Source: Ruania halotolerans (GTDB taxonomy: Bacteria; Actinomycetota; Actinomycetes; Actinomycetales; Beutenbergiaceae). From it: a stretch of 64,000 nucleotides of DNA. Location: assembly GCF_021049285.1 (NCBI RefSeq), contig NZ_CP088017.1:3235380-3299379 (forward strand), read 5' to 3'. A model generated the notes under the pieces. That model was not told where the DNA came from, searched no databases, and saw only the letters and a program-made list of their open reading frames with translations. How positions within the stretch are numbered: position 1 is the stretch's first letter; every line of letters starts with the position of its first letter. The translations under genes and the position numbers were made by a program. Shown in pieces: positions 24,919-33,256 of this stretch.

Positions 24919-26502
24919 TTACTCCCACTCGATGGTGCCTGGCGGCTTGCTGGTCACGTCCAACGTCACCCGGTTCACCTCGGGTACCTCATTGGTGATC
25001 CGGGTGGATATCCTCGCGAGTACCTCATACGGCACGCGCGTCCAGTCCGCCGTCATTGCATCGTCAGAGGAGACCGGCCGGAGCACGATCGGGTGCCCGT
25101 AGGTGCGGCCGTCGCCCTGCACTCCCACGGAGCGGACATCGGCGAGCAGCACCACAGGGCACTGCCAGATGGCCCGGTCCAGCCCGGCAGCGGTGAGCTC
25201 CTCGCGAGCGATCAGATCCGCGGCGCGCAGGGTCTGCAGCCGCTCGGCCGTGACGTCACCGACGATCCGGATGCCCAGACCGGGCCCCGGGAACGGCTGG
25301 CGCCACACGATGGCCTCTGGCACACCGAGCTCGAGGCCTACGGCTCGCACCTCGTCCTTGAACAGGGTCCGCAACGGTTCGATCAATTCGAACTGCAGGT
25401 CATCGGGCAGGCCGCCGACGTTGTGGTGGGACTTGATGTTCGCCGCGCCCTCACCGCCGCCGGATTCGACCACGTCGGGGTAGAGGGTGCCTTGGACCAG
25501 GAATTTGACGTCTGCGCCGGCCCCACCCTCGGCGGCCACCACCTCCCGGGCGGCGTCCTCGAAGACCCTGATGAACTCGCGTCCGATGATCTTGCGTTTG
25601 GTTTCCGGGTCACTGACCCCGGCGAGCGCATCGAGGAATCGATCGACCGCGTCGACCACCTTGAGCTTGACACCCGTGGCGGCCACGAAGTCGGTCTCCA
25701 CCTGTTCGGCCTCGCCGTGGCGCAACAACCCGTGGTCCACGAAGACGCAGGTGAGTTGATCCCCGATGGCCTGCTGCACGAGGGCTGCGGCCACTGAGGA
25801 GTCCACCCCACCAGAGAGCCCGCAGATCACCTTCGCATCGCCTACCTGGGCGCGGATCGCCGCGATCTGGTCGGAGATCACGTTCCCGGCAGTCCAGTCC
25901 GGTTCGATCGCCGCGGCGCGGTAGAGGAAGTTCTCCAGGGCCTGCTGGCCGCGTTCAGAGTGCTTCACCTCCGGATGCCATTGCATGCCGTACAGCCGGC
26001 GCTCCGTGTTCTCGAAGGCCGCCACGGGTGAGCCCGGGGACGTCGCGAGCACCTGGAAGCCTGCCGGGGCCGCGTGCACGGCGTCCCCGTGACTCATCCA
26101 CGTGGTCTGCGCCTGACCGGACCCGTGCAGCAAGGTCCCTGCCTCATCAATGCTCACGGTGGTGCCGCCGTACTCACGTGTTCCGGTGTGCGCCACCGTG
26201 CCACCCAGCGCACGCGCCATCGCCTGGAAGCCGTAGCAGATGCCGAGTACCGGGACGTCGGCCTCGAACAGTGCCGGATCCACCGAAGGAGCACCGTCGG
26301 CATAGACCGAGGCCGGGCCACCGGAGAGGATGATGGCGGCCGGATCCTTGGCGAGCATGTCGGCCACCGCCATCGTGTGCGGCACGATCACCGAGAACAC
26401 ATCGGCCTCGCGCACGCGGCGGGCGATGAGTTGGGCGTACTGCGCACCGAAGTCGACGACGAGAACGGGCCGGGGCGTGGGGGGTTTCGTGGGTGCGCTC
26501 AC
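24919..26502 (-). CDS. guaA: GMP synthase (glutamine-hydrolysing)
   Basis: Converts XMP, glutamine and ATP to GMP, the last step of guanine nucleotide synthesis. The N-terminal class I amidotransferase has [19 protein letters not shown] (nucleophile Cys) and [11 protein letters not shown] (His/Glu). The ATP pyrophosphatase has [20 protein letters not shown]. The C-terminal dimer domain holds [19 protein letters not shown] and ends in KPPGTIEWE, the invariant GuaA tail. Start GTG 26502 is chosen: TATCCT ends six bases upstream, a leaderless pattern; ATG 26529 lacks a ribosome site. The gene leads a short unit with the glycosyltransferase. Confidence 0.97.
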   Translation of the reverse strand: MSAPTKPPTPRPVLVVDFGAQYAQLIARRVREADVFSVIVPHTMAVADMLAKDPAAIILSGGPASVYADGAPSVDPALFEADVPVLGICYGFQAMARALGGTVAHTGTREYGGTTVSIDEAGTLLHGSGQAQTTWMSHGDAVHAAPAGFQVLATSPGSPVAAFENTERRLYGMQWHPEVKHSERGQQALENFLYRAAAIEPDWTAGNVISDQIAAIRAQVGDAKVICGLSGGVDSSVAAALVQQAIGDQLTCVFVDHGLLRHGEAEQVETDFVAATGVKLKVVDAVDRFLDALAGVSDPETKRKIIGREFIRVFEDAAREVVAAEGGAGADVKFLVQGTLYPDVVESGGGEGAANIKSHHNVGGLPDDLQFELIEPLRTLFKDEVRAVGLELGVPEAIVWRQPFPGPGLGIRIVGDVTAERLQTLRAADLIAREELTAAGLDRAIWQCPVVLLADVRSVGVQGDGRTYGHPIVLRPVSSDDAMTADWTRVPYEVLARISTRITNEVPEVNRVTLDVTSKPPGTIEWE

Positions 26503-26508
26503 CCCAGC

Positions 26509-26514
26509 AGGATA
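26509..26514 (-). promoter_or_regulatory. -10 element of leaderless guaA transcript
   Basis: TATCCT on the minus strand ends six bases before GTG 26502, placing the transcription start on the start codon. Confidence 0.5.
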
Positions 26515-26580
26515 ATGGCGACGACCCATGGTGCGGCGCCGTGCTCAGTCGGCGGGCGGCGCCACACCCTGCGGATCGGC

Positions 26581-26697
26581 CTCACGCTCTGCGACGCAAC
26601 GGTCGACTGGCGGACCGACCTCACACTCTGCGACGTGACGGTTGACCGGCGGAGCGGCCCCACGCGCTGTGAGCTGCCGGTTGACCAGCGCTCCGGG
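26581..26697. repeat. three imperfect 39-base tandem repeats
   Basis: Units 26581-26619, 26620-26658 and 26659-26697 align without gaps. They share the core CTCACxCTCTGCGACG and a block near GGTTGACCGGCGG; units 1 and 2 are closer to each other than to unit 3. The 211-base stretch between guaA and the DUF3817 gene holds only this array. The units are in-frame open on both strands because 39 is a multiple of three, but no start signals make a gene likely. Confidence 0.8.
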
Positions 26698-26740
26698 TGC
26701 TCCTACTACGGGCCGGCGGGCCACACTGCGAGCCAACGGG

Positions 26741-27148
26741 TCATTCGGATCGCTGGCGAGTGGCCAGAGTCTCCTCAACCCAGCCGTGCGCCTTCTGCTC
26801 CATCACGAACGAGAGCACCGGGATCACACCGCCGGCGATGAGGAGCGCGATCCTGCCGAAACCCCATCGCATCCGGCTCCACAGATCAAACACGGTGACC
26901 GCATAGACCACATAGATCCAGCCGTGCACGAACGCGATCCACGAGCCGATCACGGGCCGGGAGTCGCCATTGGCGTCCACGCCGTTGACTTCCACGATGT
27001 ACTTGAGGACCATCTCCACGCAGAGCAGCAGCAACATCGCACCGGTCACGAACGCCATGATCCGGTAGCGCGTGAAGGCACCCCGGTCCCGCATCTCCTG
27101 TGCGTCCGCCGTGGTGCCCTCGCTTGTGGTGGCCTCGGAGTCGGTCAT
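26741..27148 (-). CDS. DUF3817 membrane protein
   Basis: A 135-residue membrane protein of the DUF3817 type (YdzA-like), widespread in actinobacteria. It has three hydrophobic segments: YRIMAFVTGAMLLLLCVEMV, AFVHGWIYVVYAVTVFDLWS and FGRIALLIAGGVIPVLSFVM. The strongly conserved WIAFVHGWIYVVY and EQKAHGW stretches are typical. The cytoplasmic leader is acidic. ATG 27148 is taken; the frame stays open to 27196 but nothing conserved lies there. It is often found beside guaA in actinobacteria, as here, but no function is established. Confidence 0.9.
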   Translation of the reverse strand: MTDSEATTSEGTTADAQEMRDRGAFTRYRIMAFVTGAMLLLLCVEMVLKYIVEVNGVDANGDSRPVIGSWIAFVHGWIYVVYAVTVFDLWSRMRWGFGRIALLIAGGVIPVLSFVMEQKAHGWVEETLATRQRSE

Positions 27149-27224
27149 GGGCGCCAGTCTCTCACTGGTCAGCCGCCGGCGGCCAACTCCGGACAAGGCG
27201 CCGATGGGCTCGGCGGTTTGGGGC

Positions 27225-27230
27225 TACCGT
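27225..27230 (+). promoter_or_regulatory. -10 element of leaderless transcript for the 27237 gene
   Basis: TACCGT ends six bases before GTG 27237; no ribosome site is seen. Confidence 0.5.
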
Positions 27231-27236
27231 GACTCT

Positions 27237-28214
27237 GTGCCTTCCCCTGCCGCCCCATCAGGCGACGCTGAGCATTCTGACGAGACCGAGCGTTCGAGAG
27301 ACGCCGAGCGCTCCGGCGACGCCGAGCAGTCTGGAGAAGCCGAGCGTTCCGGCAGCATCCTGAACCGCGGAAACATCCGGCGCTCCCGGGTCATCATCGC
27401 TGCTGTCGCGGCGCTTGCGGTGCTCATCGTGGTGGCCGTCGTCGTCGCCCGCGAGAACCGTCAGAACGAGGAACGCGAAGCGGCCGTGGCCCATTGGGGC
27501 GCCCAGATCGCCACCTGGGAGTCCGAGCAGCTCGCGGGCATCGGCGCCGGAATCGTGCCGGCGGACGCGGCCGGTTCGATCGCCGATGCGGTCAGCGGGA
27601 CGGCGCTGCGCCCGGTCTGGCCGGATGTGCCGCCCACGGCCGACTCACCGGAGGACTCACTGGACGAGGTCAACGCCTCGTGCACCGCCGTGACGGCGTA
27701 TGACGAGTCGGTGCAGGTAGCTCCGGAACCGCCGGCTCCTCCGACTGACCTGGATCTCACTGACGCCGAGCGAACCCGGTTCGACGAGGGCTCCGCCGCA
27801 CTCGCCGAGCTCCGCAACGCATTGAGCGAACCGATGGCCGCGATCCGGCAGTTCTGCGGCACCTACCCAGCGCTCCTCCTGGCTCACGGTGCCGAGAACG
27901 CCGCCGAGGCCAACCGTGCGGTGGCAGAGACCCTGGCGGTGCAGTGCCCGGCCCCCGCACTGGACGGGATCTGCGCTGCGACCATCGATGCGGCATCGGC
28001 TCTTGCGGGCGAGGTGGAGTCCAGCGAGGCCATTCAGGCCACCTGGACGGCCGCCGTCGTGGAGGAAAGCGCAGTAGAGACAGCCCTGGGTGGGCAGCGC
28101 GAGACGGCCGCAGCGCAGTCCGCCGTGGCCCAGGCGGTGGCCGGGGAAGCGGCCGAACTCGAGCAGCAGATCGAGGATGCGGCCACAGCGTTCGCGACCG
28201 CCCTCCGCCCGTGA
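27237..28214 (+). CDS. single-pass membrane protein with extracytoplasmic helical domain, function unknown
   Basis: A 325-residue protein. The first 45 residues are a low-complexity charged tail with repeats of the type DAExSG (GDAEQSGEAERSG). A single membrane helix follows (VIIAAVAALAVLIVVAVVVA, about 55-74), then an outside domain of about 250 residues rich in Ala and Glu with four Cys (SCTAV, FCGTY, QCPAP, GICAA) that could form two disulfides. The end is a helical coiled region (ETAAAQSAVAQAVAGEAAEL). I do not recognise the family. GTG 27237 is chosen for the TACCGT hexamer six bases upstream; ATG 27204 would add eleven residues. Convergent with SURF1. Confidence 0.75.
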   Translation: MPSPAAPSGDAEHSDETERSRDAERSGDAEQSGEAERSGSILNRGNIRRSRVIIAAVAALAVLIVVAVVVARENRQNEEREAAVAHWGAQIATWESEQLAGIGAGIVPADAAGSIADAVSGTALRPVWPDVPPTADSPEDSLDEVNASCTAVTAYDESVQVAPEPPAPPTDLDLTDAERTRFDEGSAALAELRNALSEPMAAIRQFCGTYPALLLAHGAENAAEANRAVAETLAVQCPAPALDGICAATIDAASALAGEVESSEAIQATWTAAVVEESAVETALGGQRETAAAQSAVAQAVAGEAAELEQQIEDAATAFATALRP

Positions 28215-28260
28215 CGCTGCATCCGTGACGCTGCATCCGTGACGCTGTATCCGTGACGTT
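28212..28260. repeat. 14-base tandem repeat, about 3.5 copies
   Basis: TGACGCTGCATCCG occurs at 28212-28225 and 28226-28239, then with one change at 28240-28253, and a partial copy follows. The first TGA is the stop codon of the upstream gene, so each copy adds another TGA in a shifting frame. The rest of the 109-base gap shows nothing else I can name. Confidence 0.8.
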
Positions 28261-28323
28261 CAGTCTCTGGACCGTCGATCGTGTGCGTCGACTGCACTGG
28301 ACTGCTCAGGTGGGGATGCGCGC

Positions 28324-29184
28324 TCAGGTGCTGACGGCGTCGCGTTCCTCGCGTAGGTGGCGCACCTCGTCGCGCACCATCCGCCACCAGAGCACGATCG
28401 CGAACCCTCCGAAGATCCACCACTCGGCTGCGTAGGCGAGGTTGCGCACATTGAGCCCACCGCCGGTGATCTCGGGCGGCCCGATCGGGGTCGGTGTGAG
28501 AACGGGCTCGCCGGCCGACGTGCCTGCGACGGGTTCCTCGGTGGCCAGGCGCAGATACGCCGAGTACATCGGCCCGCCCCAATGGTTCACGAGCTGCGCC
28601 GGGCTGATCACCTCCACCTCCACCTCGGCCCCGGTGCCGGCCGTGGGGTCGATCCCCCGCTCTGCGGGCTCCGGTCCGGCGAGGAACCCGGTGACCTGCA
28701 CCTCTCCCTCCGGCACTGCCAGCACATCATCGCTGGTCTCGGGCACCCACCCGCGCACCACCGGCAGCAGAGCACCGTCCTCGGTGCCGCCGCTCACGCG
28801 GAGCGCCGAGAGCACATAGACGCCAGGCTCACCGTCGTACCCGCGGCCGGTGACGACGAACTGCATGTCTGGCTCGTAGCGACCACTGACCGCGACCCGT
28901 TGGCCGAGCTGCTCCTGGGTGAGGCCGCTTCCCTGCTCCATCACCTCAGCCAGTGCGAGCGCCGGGCCGTCCGAGCGTTCGGACTGGGCCACCTCGGAGG
29001 CCTGGACGCCGCGGATCTGTGCCCGGTCGAGCTGCCACGCACCAAGGCGGATACACAGCAGCGCCCCGAGCAGCAAGATGAGCAAGATCCCGAGGAGCCG
29101 GGGGCGAGTGGCCGCGCGCAGCCAGTCCGCCGCGCCGCTGCGGGATCGCGCTGACTGCTCGGCTGCTCGCCCGCCTGTGCCCAC
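28324..29184 (-). CDS. SURF1 family cytochrome oxidase assembly protein
   Basis: Membrane protein of the SURF1 family, a helper in assembly of aa3-type cytochrome c oxidase (heme a insertion). It has two membrane helices, RLLGILLILLLGALLCIRLG near residue 30 and WWIFGGFAIVLWWRMVRDEV near the end, with an outside domain between them. Family landmarks: LGAWQLDRAQI, GLTQEQLGQRVAVSGRYEPD, LLPVVRGWVP and RNLAYAAEWWIFG. GTG 29184 is chosen because TACCCT ends six bases upstream; longer readings run into the divergent pta promoter. No oxidase genes are in the window. The gene converges with the unknown membrane protein. Confidence 0.92.
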   Translation of the reverse strand: MGTGGRAAEQSARSRSGAADWLRAATRPRLLGILLILLLGALLCIRLGAWQLDRAQIRGVQASEVAQSERSDGPALALAEVMEQGSGLTQEQLGQRVAVSGRYEPDMQFVVTGRGYDGEPGVYVLSALRVSGGTEDGALLPVVRGWVPETSDDVLAVPEGEVQVTGFLAGPEPAERGIDPTAGTGAEVEVEVISPAQLVNHWGGPMYSAYLRLATEEPVAGTSAGEPVLTPTPIGPPEITGGGLNVRNLAYAAEWWIFGGFAIVLWWRMVRDEVRHLREERDAVST

Positions 29185-29190
29185 CTCACC

Positions 29191-29196
29191 AGGGTA
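29191..29196 (-). promoter_or_regulatory. -10 element of leaderless SURF1 transcript
   Basis: TACCCT on the minus strand, six bases before GTG 29184. Confidence 0.5.
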
Positions 29197-29348
29197 CGGC
29201 GGTACGGCGCCCACTGGCACAATCCCTCGTCCGGGACCAAGGGCCCACCCGCAATCGGTCGCTGCCCCGGTAGCGTTGGCCACGATCTGCCCGAGCATCC
29301 AACTGCCCGCACCACCGCGCCGGGGCACGCGCCGAACAAGGAGCCGTG

Positions 29349-31439
29349 ATGGTGACCAGTGTCTACGTGACCTCTCCGGAGGGTCACACGGGAAAGTCCT
29401 CGGTCGCCCTGGGTCTCGTGGAGTCCTTCGTCCGCCGCGTGACGCGAGTCGGAGTGTTCCGCCCGATCACCCGGGGAGACTCGGACCGGGATCCCGTCGT
29501 GGAGTTGCTCCTCGGCCACGACGCCGTCGATCTGGACTATGACGAGTGCGTGGGCGTCTCGTACGAGGACGTCCATGCCGACCCGGACGAAGCGTTGTCC
29601 ACGATCGTGCACCGGTATCACCGGGTGGCCGATCAGTGCGAGGCCGTCGTGATCGTCGGCTCGGACTACACCGACGTGGCCGGGCCCACCGAGCTCGCGT
29701 TCAACGCCCGGGTGGCCGCGAACCTGGGTTCGGCGGTGGTCTTGGTGGTCTCCGCCGTCGAGCGTGATCCTGCGGACGTCCGCCAGATGGTGGACGTCTC
29801 GGCCACGGAGCTGACCGCCGCCCATGCACGACTGGTGGCCGTGGTGGCCAACAGGGCCGCGCCAGCGGGCCTCGAGCCGATCCGCGCCTCACTCGCCGAC
29901 CTCGACGTCCCGGCGTGGGTGATGCCTGACGTACCGCTGCTGGCTGCACCGAGCGTTCGGGACCTGATGGCGGCCGTGGACGGCACCTTGGCAGCCGGCG
30001 ACTCCGAACTCCTCGACCGCGAGGCCGAGGAGTTGATCGTGGGCGGGATGACGATGGAGCACATCCTCGAACGACTCTCCGACGGCGCCGTGGTGATCGT
30101 GCCCGGGGACCGTTCCGAGGTGATCCTCGCACTGGTGGCGGCACACGCGGCGGAGAACTTCCCTTCCCTCGCCGGGCTCATCCTGAACGGCGGCTTCGCG
30201 CCATCGGAGCAGACCACGCGCCTGGTTGACGGGCTCCGGCAGAAACTCCCGATCATCACCACCGGCCACGGCACGTTCGAGACGGCGAGCCGCGCAGCCC
30301 GCACGCCAGGGCTGCTCTCCACCGGATCCCAGCGCAAGCTGGATCTGGCGCGATCCACATTCGAGCACGCGGTGGACGCCGACGCCCTCATGGACGCGGT
30401 GAACGTGCCACGCAGCGAGGTGGTCACCCCATTGATGTTCGAACATGAACTCCTCGAGCGGGCCCGTGCAGGTGCCAAACATGTGGTGCTGCCCGAAGGG
30501 GAGGACGACAGGATCCTGCGCGCTGCGAGCACTCTCCTCGCCCGCGACGTCGCAGCGATCACCCTGCTCGGGGACGAAGCGGTCATCCGGGCCCGGGCCA
30601 GTGAACTCGGGCTGGATATCGGTGCCGCCACGGTTCTGTCCCCGCACGATCGCGAGCTGCGGGAGCGGTTCGCCCTCACGTATACCGAGTTGCGCCAGCA
30701 CAAGGGAATGACCGTCGAACGAGCCCGGGAGATCGTCACCGACGTCTCCTACTTCGGCACTCTGATGGTCTACGAGGGTCTCGCTGACGGGATGGTCTCC
30801 GGCGCCCGGCACACCACCGCGCACACCATCAAACCTTCGTTCGAGACCATCAAGACCCTCCCGGACGTGTCCATCGTCTCCTCGGTCTTCTTCATGTGCC
30901 TGCAGGATCGGGTGCTGGTGTACGGCGATTGCGCCGTGAACCCGGACCCGACCGCCGACCAGCTCGCCGACATCGCCATCTCCTCAGCGGCGACTGCCGC
31001 CCAATTCGGGGTGGAGCCGAGGATTGCGATGCTGTCCTACTCCACCGGTGAGTCCGGGTCGGGCGCGGACGTGGACAAGGTACGTGCGGCCACTGCCGAG
31101 GTGCGTCGGCGGCGCCCGGACCTGGTCGTCGAAGGACCCATCCAGTACGACGCGGCCGTGGACCCGGCGACCGCCAGTACGAAGATGCCGGGTTCGGACG
31201 TCGCCGGCCGGGCGACAGTGCTGATCTTCCCCGACCTGAACACCGGCAACAACACGTACAAGGCAGTGCAGCGCAGTGCCGGTGCGGTCGCCGTCGGGCC
31301 CGTGCTCCAGGGGCTGCGCAAGCCGGTGAACGACCTGTCCCGGGGGGCGCTGGTGCAGGACATCGTCAACACTGTGGCCATCACCGCCATCCAGGCCGAC
31401 GGCGATCCGAGCAACGAGAAGGACGGTCAGCCGGCATGA
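29349..31439 (+). CDS. pta: phosphate acetyltransferase
   Basis: Interconverts acetyl-CoA and acetyl phosphate, the first half of the Pta-AckA overflow and acetate-use pathway. It is the long form (696 residues): residues 1-350 hold an N-terminal P-loop-like BioD/CobB domain (VYVTSPEGHTGKSSVALGLV) and a DRTGG domain (VIVPGDRSEVILALVAAHAA); about 370-690 is the catalytic PTA_PTB domain (HVVLPEGEDDRILRAASTLL, MLSYSTGESGSGADVDKV, GPIQYDAAVDPATASTKMP). AAGGAG lies five bases before ATG 29349; GTG at 29346 and 29352 are close rivals. Its stop overlaps the start of ackA by four bases. Confidence 0.96.
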   Translation: MVTSVYVTSPEGHTGKSSVALGLVESFVRRVTRVGVFRPITRGDSDRDPVVELLLGHDAVDLDYDECVGVSYEDVHADPDEALSTIVHRYHRVADQCEAVVIVGSDYTDVAGPTELAFNARVAANLGSAVVLVVSAVERDPADVRQMVDVSATELTAAHARLVAVVANRAAPAGLEPIRASLADLDVPAWVMPDVPLLAAPSVRDLMAAVDGTLAAGDSELLDREAEELIVGGMTMEHILERLSDGAVVIVPGDRSEVILALVAAHAAENFPSLAGLILNGGFAPSEQTTRLVDGLRQKLPIITTGHGTFETASRAARTPGLLSTGSQRKLDLARSTFEHAVDADALMDAVNVPRSEVVTPLMFEHELLERARAGAKHVVLPEGEDDRILRAASTLLARDVAAITLLGDEAVIRARASELGLDIGAATVLSPHDRELRERFALTYTELRQHKGMTVERAREIVTDVSYFGTLMVYEGLADGMVSGARHTTAHTIKPSFETIKTLPDVSIVSSVFFMCLQDRVLVYGDCAVNPDPTADQLADIAISSAATAAQFGVEPRIAMLSYSTGESGSGADVDKVRAATAEVRRRRPDLVVEGPIQYDAAVDPATASTKMPGSDVAGRATVLIFPDLNTGNNTYKAVQRSAGAVAVGPVLQGLRKPVNDLSRGALVQDIVNTVAITAIQADGDPSNEKDGQPA

Positions 31440-32641
31440 ATGCAGCACGCCCGACGGCGCAGCATGTGCTGGTCATCAATGCCGGCTCTTCCTCTCTCAA
31501 GTATCAGGTGGTGGATGCCTCCTCCGGGGCGGCGCTGGCCACCGGACTGATTGAGCGAATTGGCGAGAAGACAGGACAGGTGAGCCACACCGTCGGCGAC
31601 TGCGATCACGAGCGCGAGGTCGACGTGCCGGATCATGCTGCGGCCATGGCAGCGATGTCCGAGGCGTTCTCCGAGCACGGCCCCGACCTCGCTGGCGTGA
31701 ACCTGGCCGCGGTGGGCCACCGGGTGGTGCAGGGCGGTCCGGAGTTCAGCGAGTCCGTGCTGATCACGCCCGAGGTGGAGGCGGCGATCGAGGACGTCTC
31801 GGACCTGGCCCCGCTCCACAATCCGCCGAATCTGGCCGGTATCCGCGCGGCGCGAGAGACGTTCTCGGACCTGCCCCAGGTGGCTGTGTTCGACACCGCC
31901 TTCCACCGCACCATGCCGGCCCATGCGGCCACCTACGCACTCGACCGCGAGGTGGCACAGGCCCACCGCATCCGCCGCTACGGCGCACATGGGACGTCGC
32001 ACCAGTACGTGGCCAGGGCGGCAGCGCACGAGCTCGGCATCGCACCTGAGCAGGCGAATCTGATCATCCTGCACCTGGGCAACGGCGCCTCGGCCACCGC
32101 AGTGGCGAACGGGAACTCCGTCGACACCTCGATGGGCCTGACTCCGCTGGAGGGCTTGGTGATGGGCACCCGTACGGGAGACATCGACCCGGCAGTGGTC
32201 TTCCACCTGGCGCGCACAGCCGGGATGGACATCGATGCCATCGACACGATCATGAATCGGCGGTCCGGTTTGCTCGGGCTTGCCGGCAGCAACGATATGC
32301 GGGACGTGGAAGCTGGAGTCGACGCGGGTGACGAGAACGCGAGGCTCGCGCTGGAGGTGTACTGCTACCGCCTCCGCAAGTACATCGGTGCCTACACAGC
32401 CGTGCTCGGGCGCGTGGACGCTGTGGTGTTCACGGCTGGAATCGGAGAGAACAGCGCTCCCGTGCGCGCCAGAACTCTTGCGGGCTTGGAGAGCCTGGGG
32501 ATCTCGCTCGATCCGGTGGCGAATGAGACCCGTGGCACGGTACGGATCTCCACCGCGGAGTCACGGGTGGCCGTGCTCGTGGTTCCCACCAATGAGGAAT
32601 GGGAGATCGCCCGCGAGGCGGTTGCTGTGCTCGGAGGTTGA
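31436..32641 (+). CDS. ackA: acetate kinase
   Basis: Converts acetyl phosphate and ADP to acetate and ATP (reversible), cytoplasmic. It is a 401-residue ASKHA-fold enzyme with the signature motifs VLVINAGSSSLKYQVVDA (start), FDTAFHRTMPAHAATYALDR, RRYGAHGTSHQYVA, LGNGASATAVANGNSVDTSM, GLVMGTRTGDIDPAVV and FTAGIGENSAPVRA, so all usual catalytic residues (Asn in INAGS, Arg, Asp in FDTAF, Glu near the end) are present. ATG 31436 overlaps the pta stop as ATGA, which ties the two proteins' amounts together. Confidence 0.97.
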   Translation: MNAARPTAQHVLVINAGSSSLKYQVVDASSGAALATGLIERIGEKTGQVSHTVGDCDHEREVDVPDHAAAMAAMSEAFSEHGPDLAGVNLAAVGHRVVQGGPEFSESVLITPEVEAAIEDVSDLAPLHNPPNLAGIRAARETFSDLPQVAVFDTAFHRTMPAHAATYALDREVAQAHRIRRYGAHGTSHQYVARAAAHELGIAPEQANLIILHLGNGASATAVANGNSVDTSMGLTPLEGLVMGTRTGDIDPAVVFHLARTAGMDIDAIDTIMNRRSGLLGLAGSNDMRDVEAGVDAGDENARLALEVYCYRLRKYIGAYTAVLGRVDAVVFTAGIGENSAPVRARTLAGLESLGISLDPVANETRGTVRISTAESRVAVLVVPTNEEWEIAREAVAVLGG

Positions 32642-32716
32642 CGAGCTCGTCGTCGCCCCATCTGGTGACCTAGGTCACATCGATCTACGATGAGGATCCA
32701 GCCGGGAGGTGAGGAG

Positions 32717-33214
32717 ATGGCGTCGAAGGAGTGCGTCGTCATCCTGCGTGAGGTACGAGACGCGGATCTGAATGCCTTCTTCGCTCAGTTGCGCGATCCA
32801 GAGGCGGCCTCGCTGGCCGGGGACATGTTCGAGGCGCCGAACGAACGCCAGGCCTTCGATGCTCGCTGGAGACACCTTCGCGCGGATTCCAGCGCCAACC
32901 TGCGAACCATCGAGGTGGAAGATGAGACGGGAACCCGGGTGATCGGGCACATCCGCGGGCGGACGGAATCCGACGAGCACCGCGTCTCATTCTGGATCGA
33001 CCGCACATACTGGGGTCGAGGGATCACCACCCGGGCGTTGGAGGCCTTCCTCAAGGAGATACCGCATCGACCGGTGTTCGCCCGAGTCCCCCGGCACAAC
33101 GACGCCGCCGTGGCGGTGCTCCGTAAGAACGGATTCGTGCACGTAGGTGCAGAAACGGGCTACGTGCCGGAGCGCGGGCGCGTGGTGAACGAACTGGTGC
33201 TCAGGCACAACTGA
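32717..33214 (+). CDS. GNAT family N-acetyltransferase (RimJ-like)
   Basis: A 165-residue acetyl-CoA-dependent acetyltransferase of the RimJ/RimL-like group. Landmarks are LREVRDADLNAFFAQLRDPE at the start, VIGHIRGRTESDEHRVSFWI (core strands), RTYWGRGITTRALEAFLKEI (the Q/RxxGxG/A acetyl-CoA loop, here RGITTRA) and RVPRHNDAAVAVLRKNGFVH. ATG 32717 has GGAGG seven bases upstream and is preferred over ATG 32690. It may acetylate a protein N-terminus, an antibiotic or an amino acid; context (after ackA, 75-base gap) gives no clue. Confidence 0.9.
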   Translation: MASKECVVILREVRDADLNAFFAQLRDPEAASLAGDMFEAPNERQAFDARWRHLRADSSANLRTIEVEDETGTRVIGHIRGRTESDEHRVSFWIDRTYWGRGITTRALEAFLKEIPHRPVFARVPRHNDAAVAVLRKNGFVHVGAETGYVPERGRVVNELVLRHN

Positions 33215-33256
33215 GACGCCCCGTAAGCGCCCTTCACGGCGAGAGAGTCTGGGGCC

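Noticed and set aside
26581-26697. Repeats as a CRISPR array
   Set aside because: Units are adjacent with no spacers and diverge from each other; no cas genes.
26545-26778. 77-residue frame on the minus strand over the 39-base repeats
   Set aside because: No start signals; the open frame follows from the repeat length being a multiple of three.
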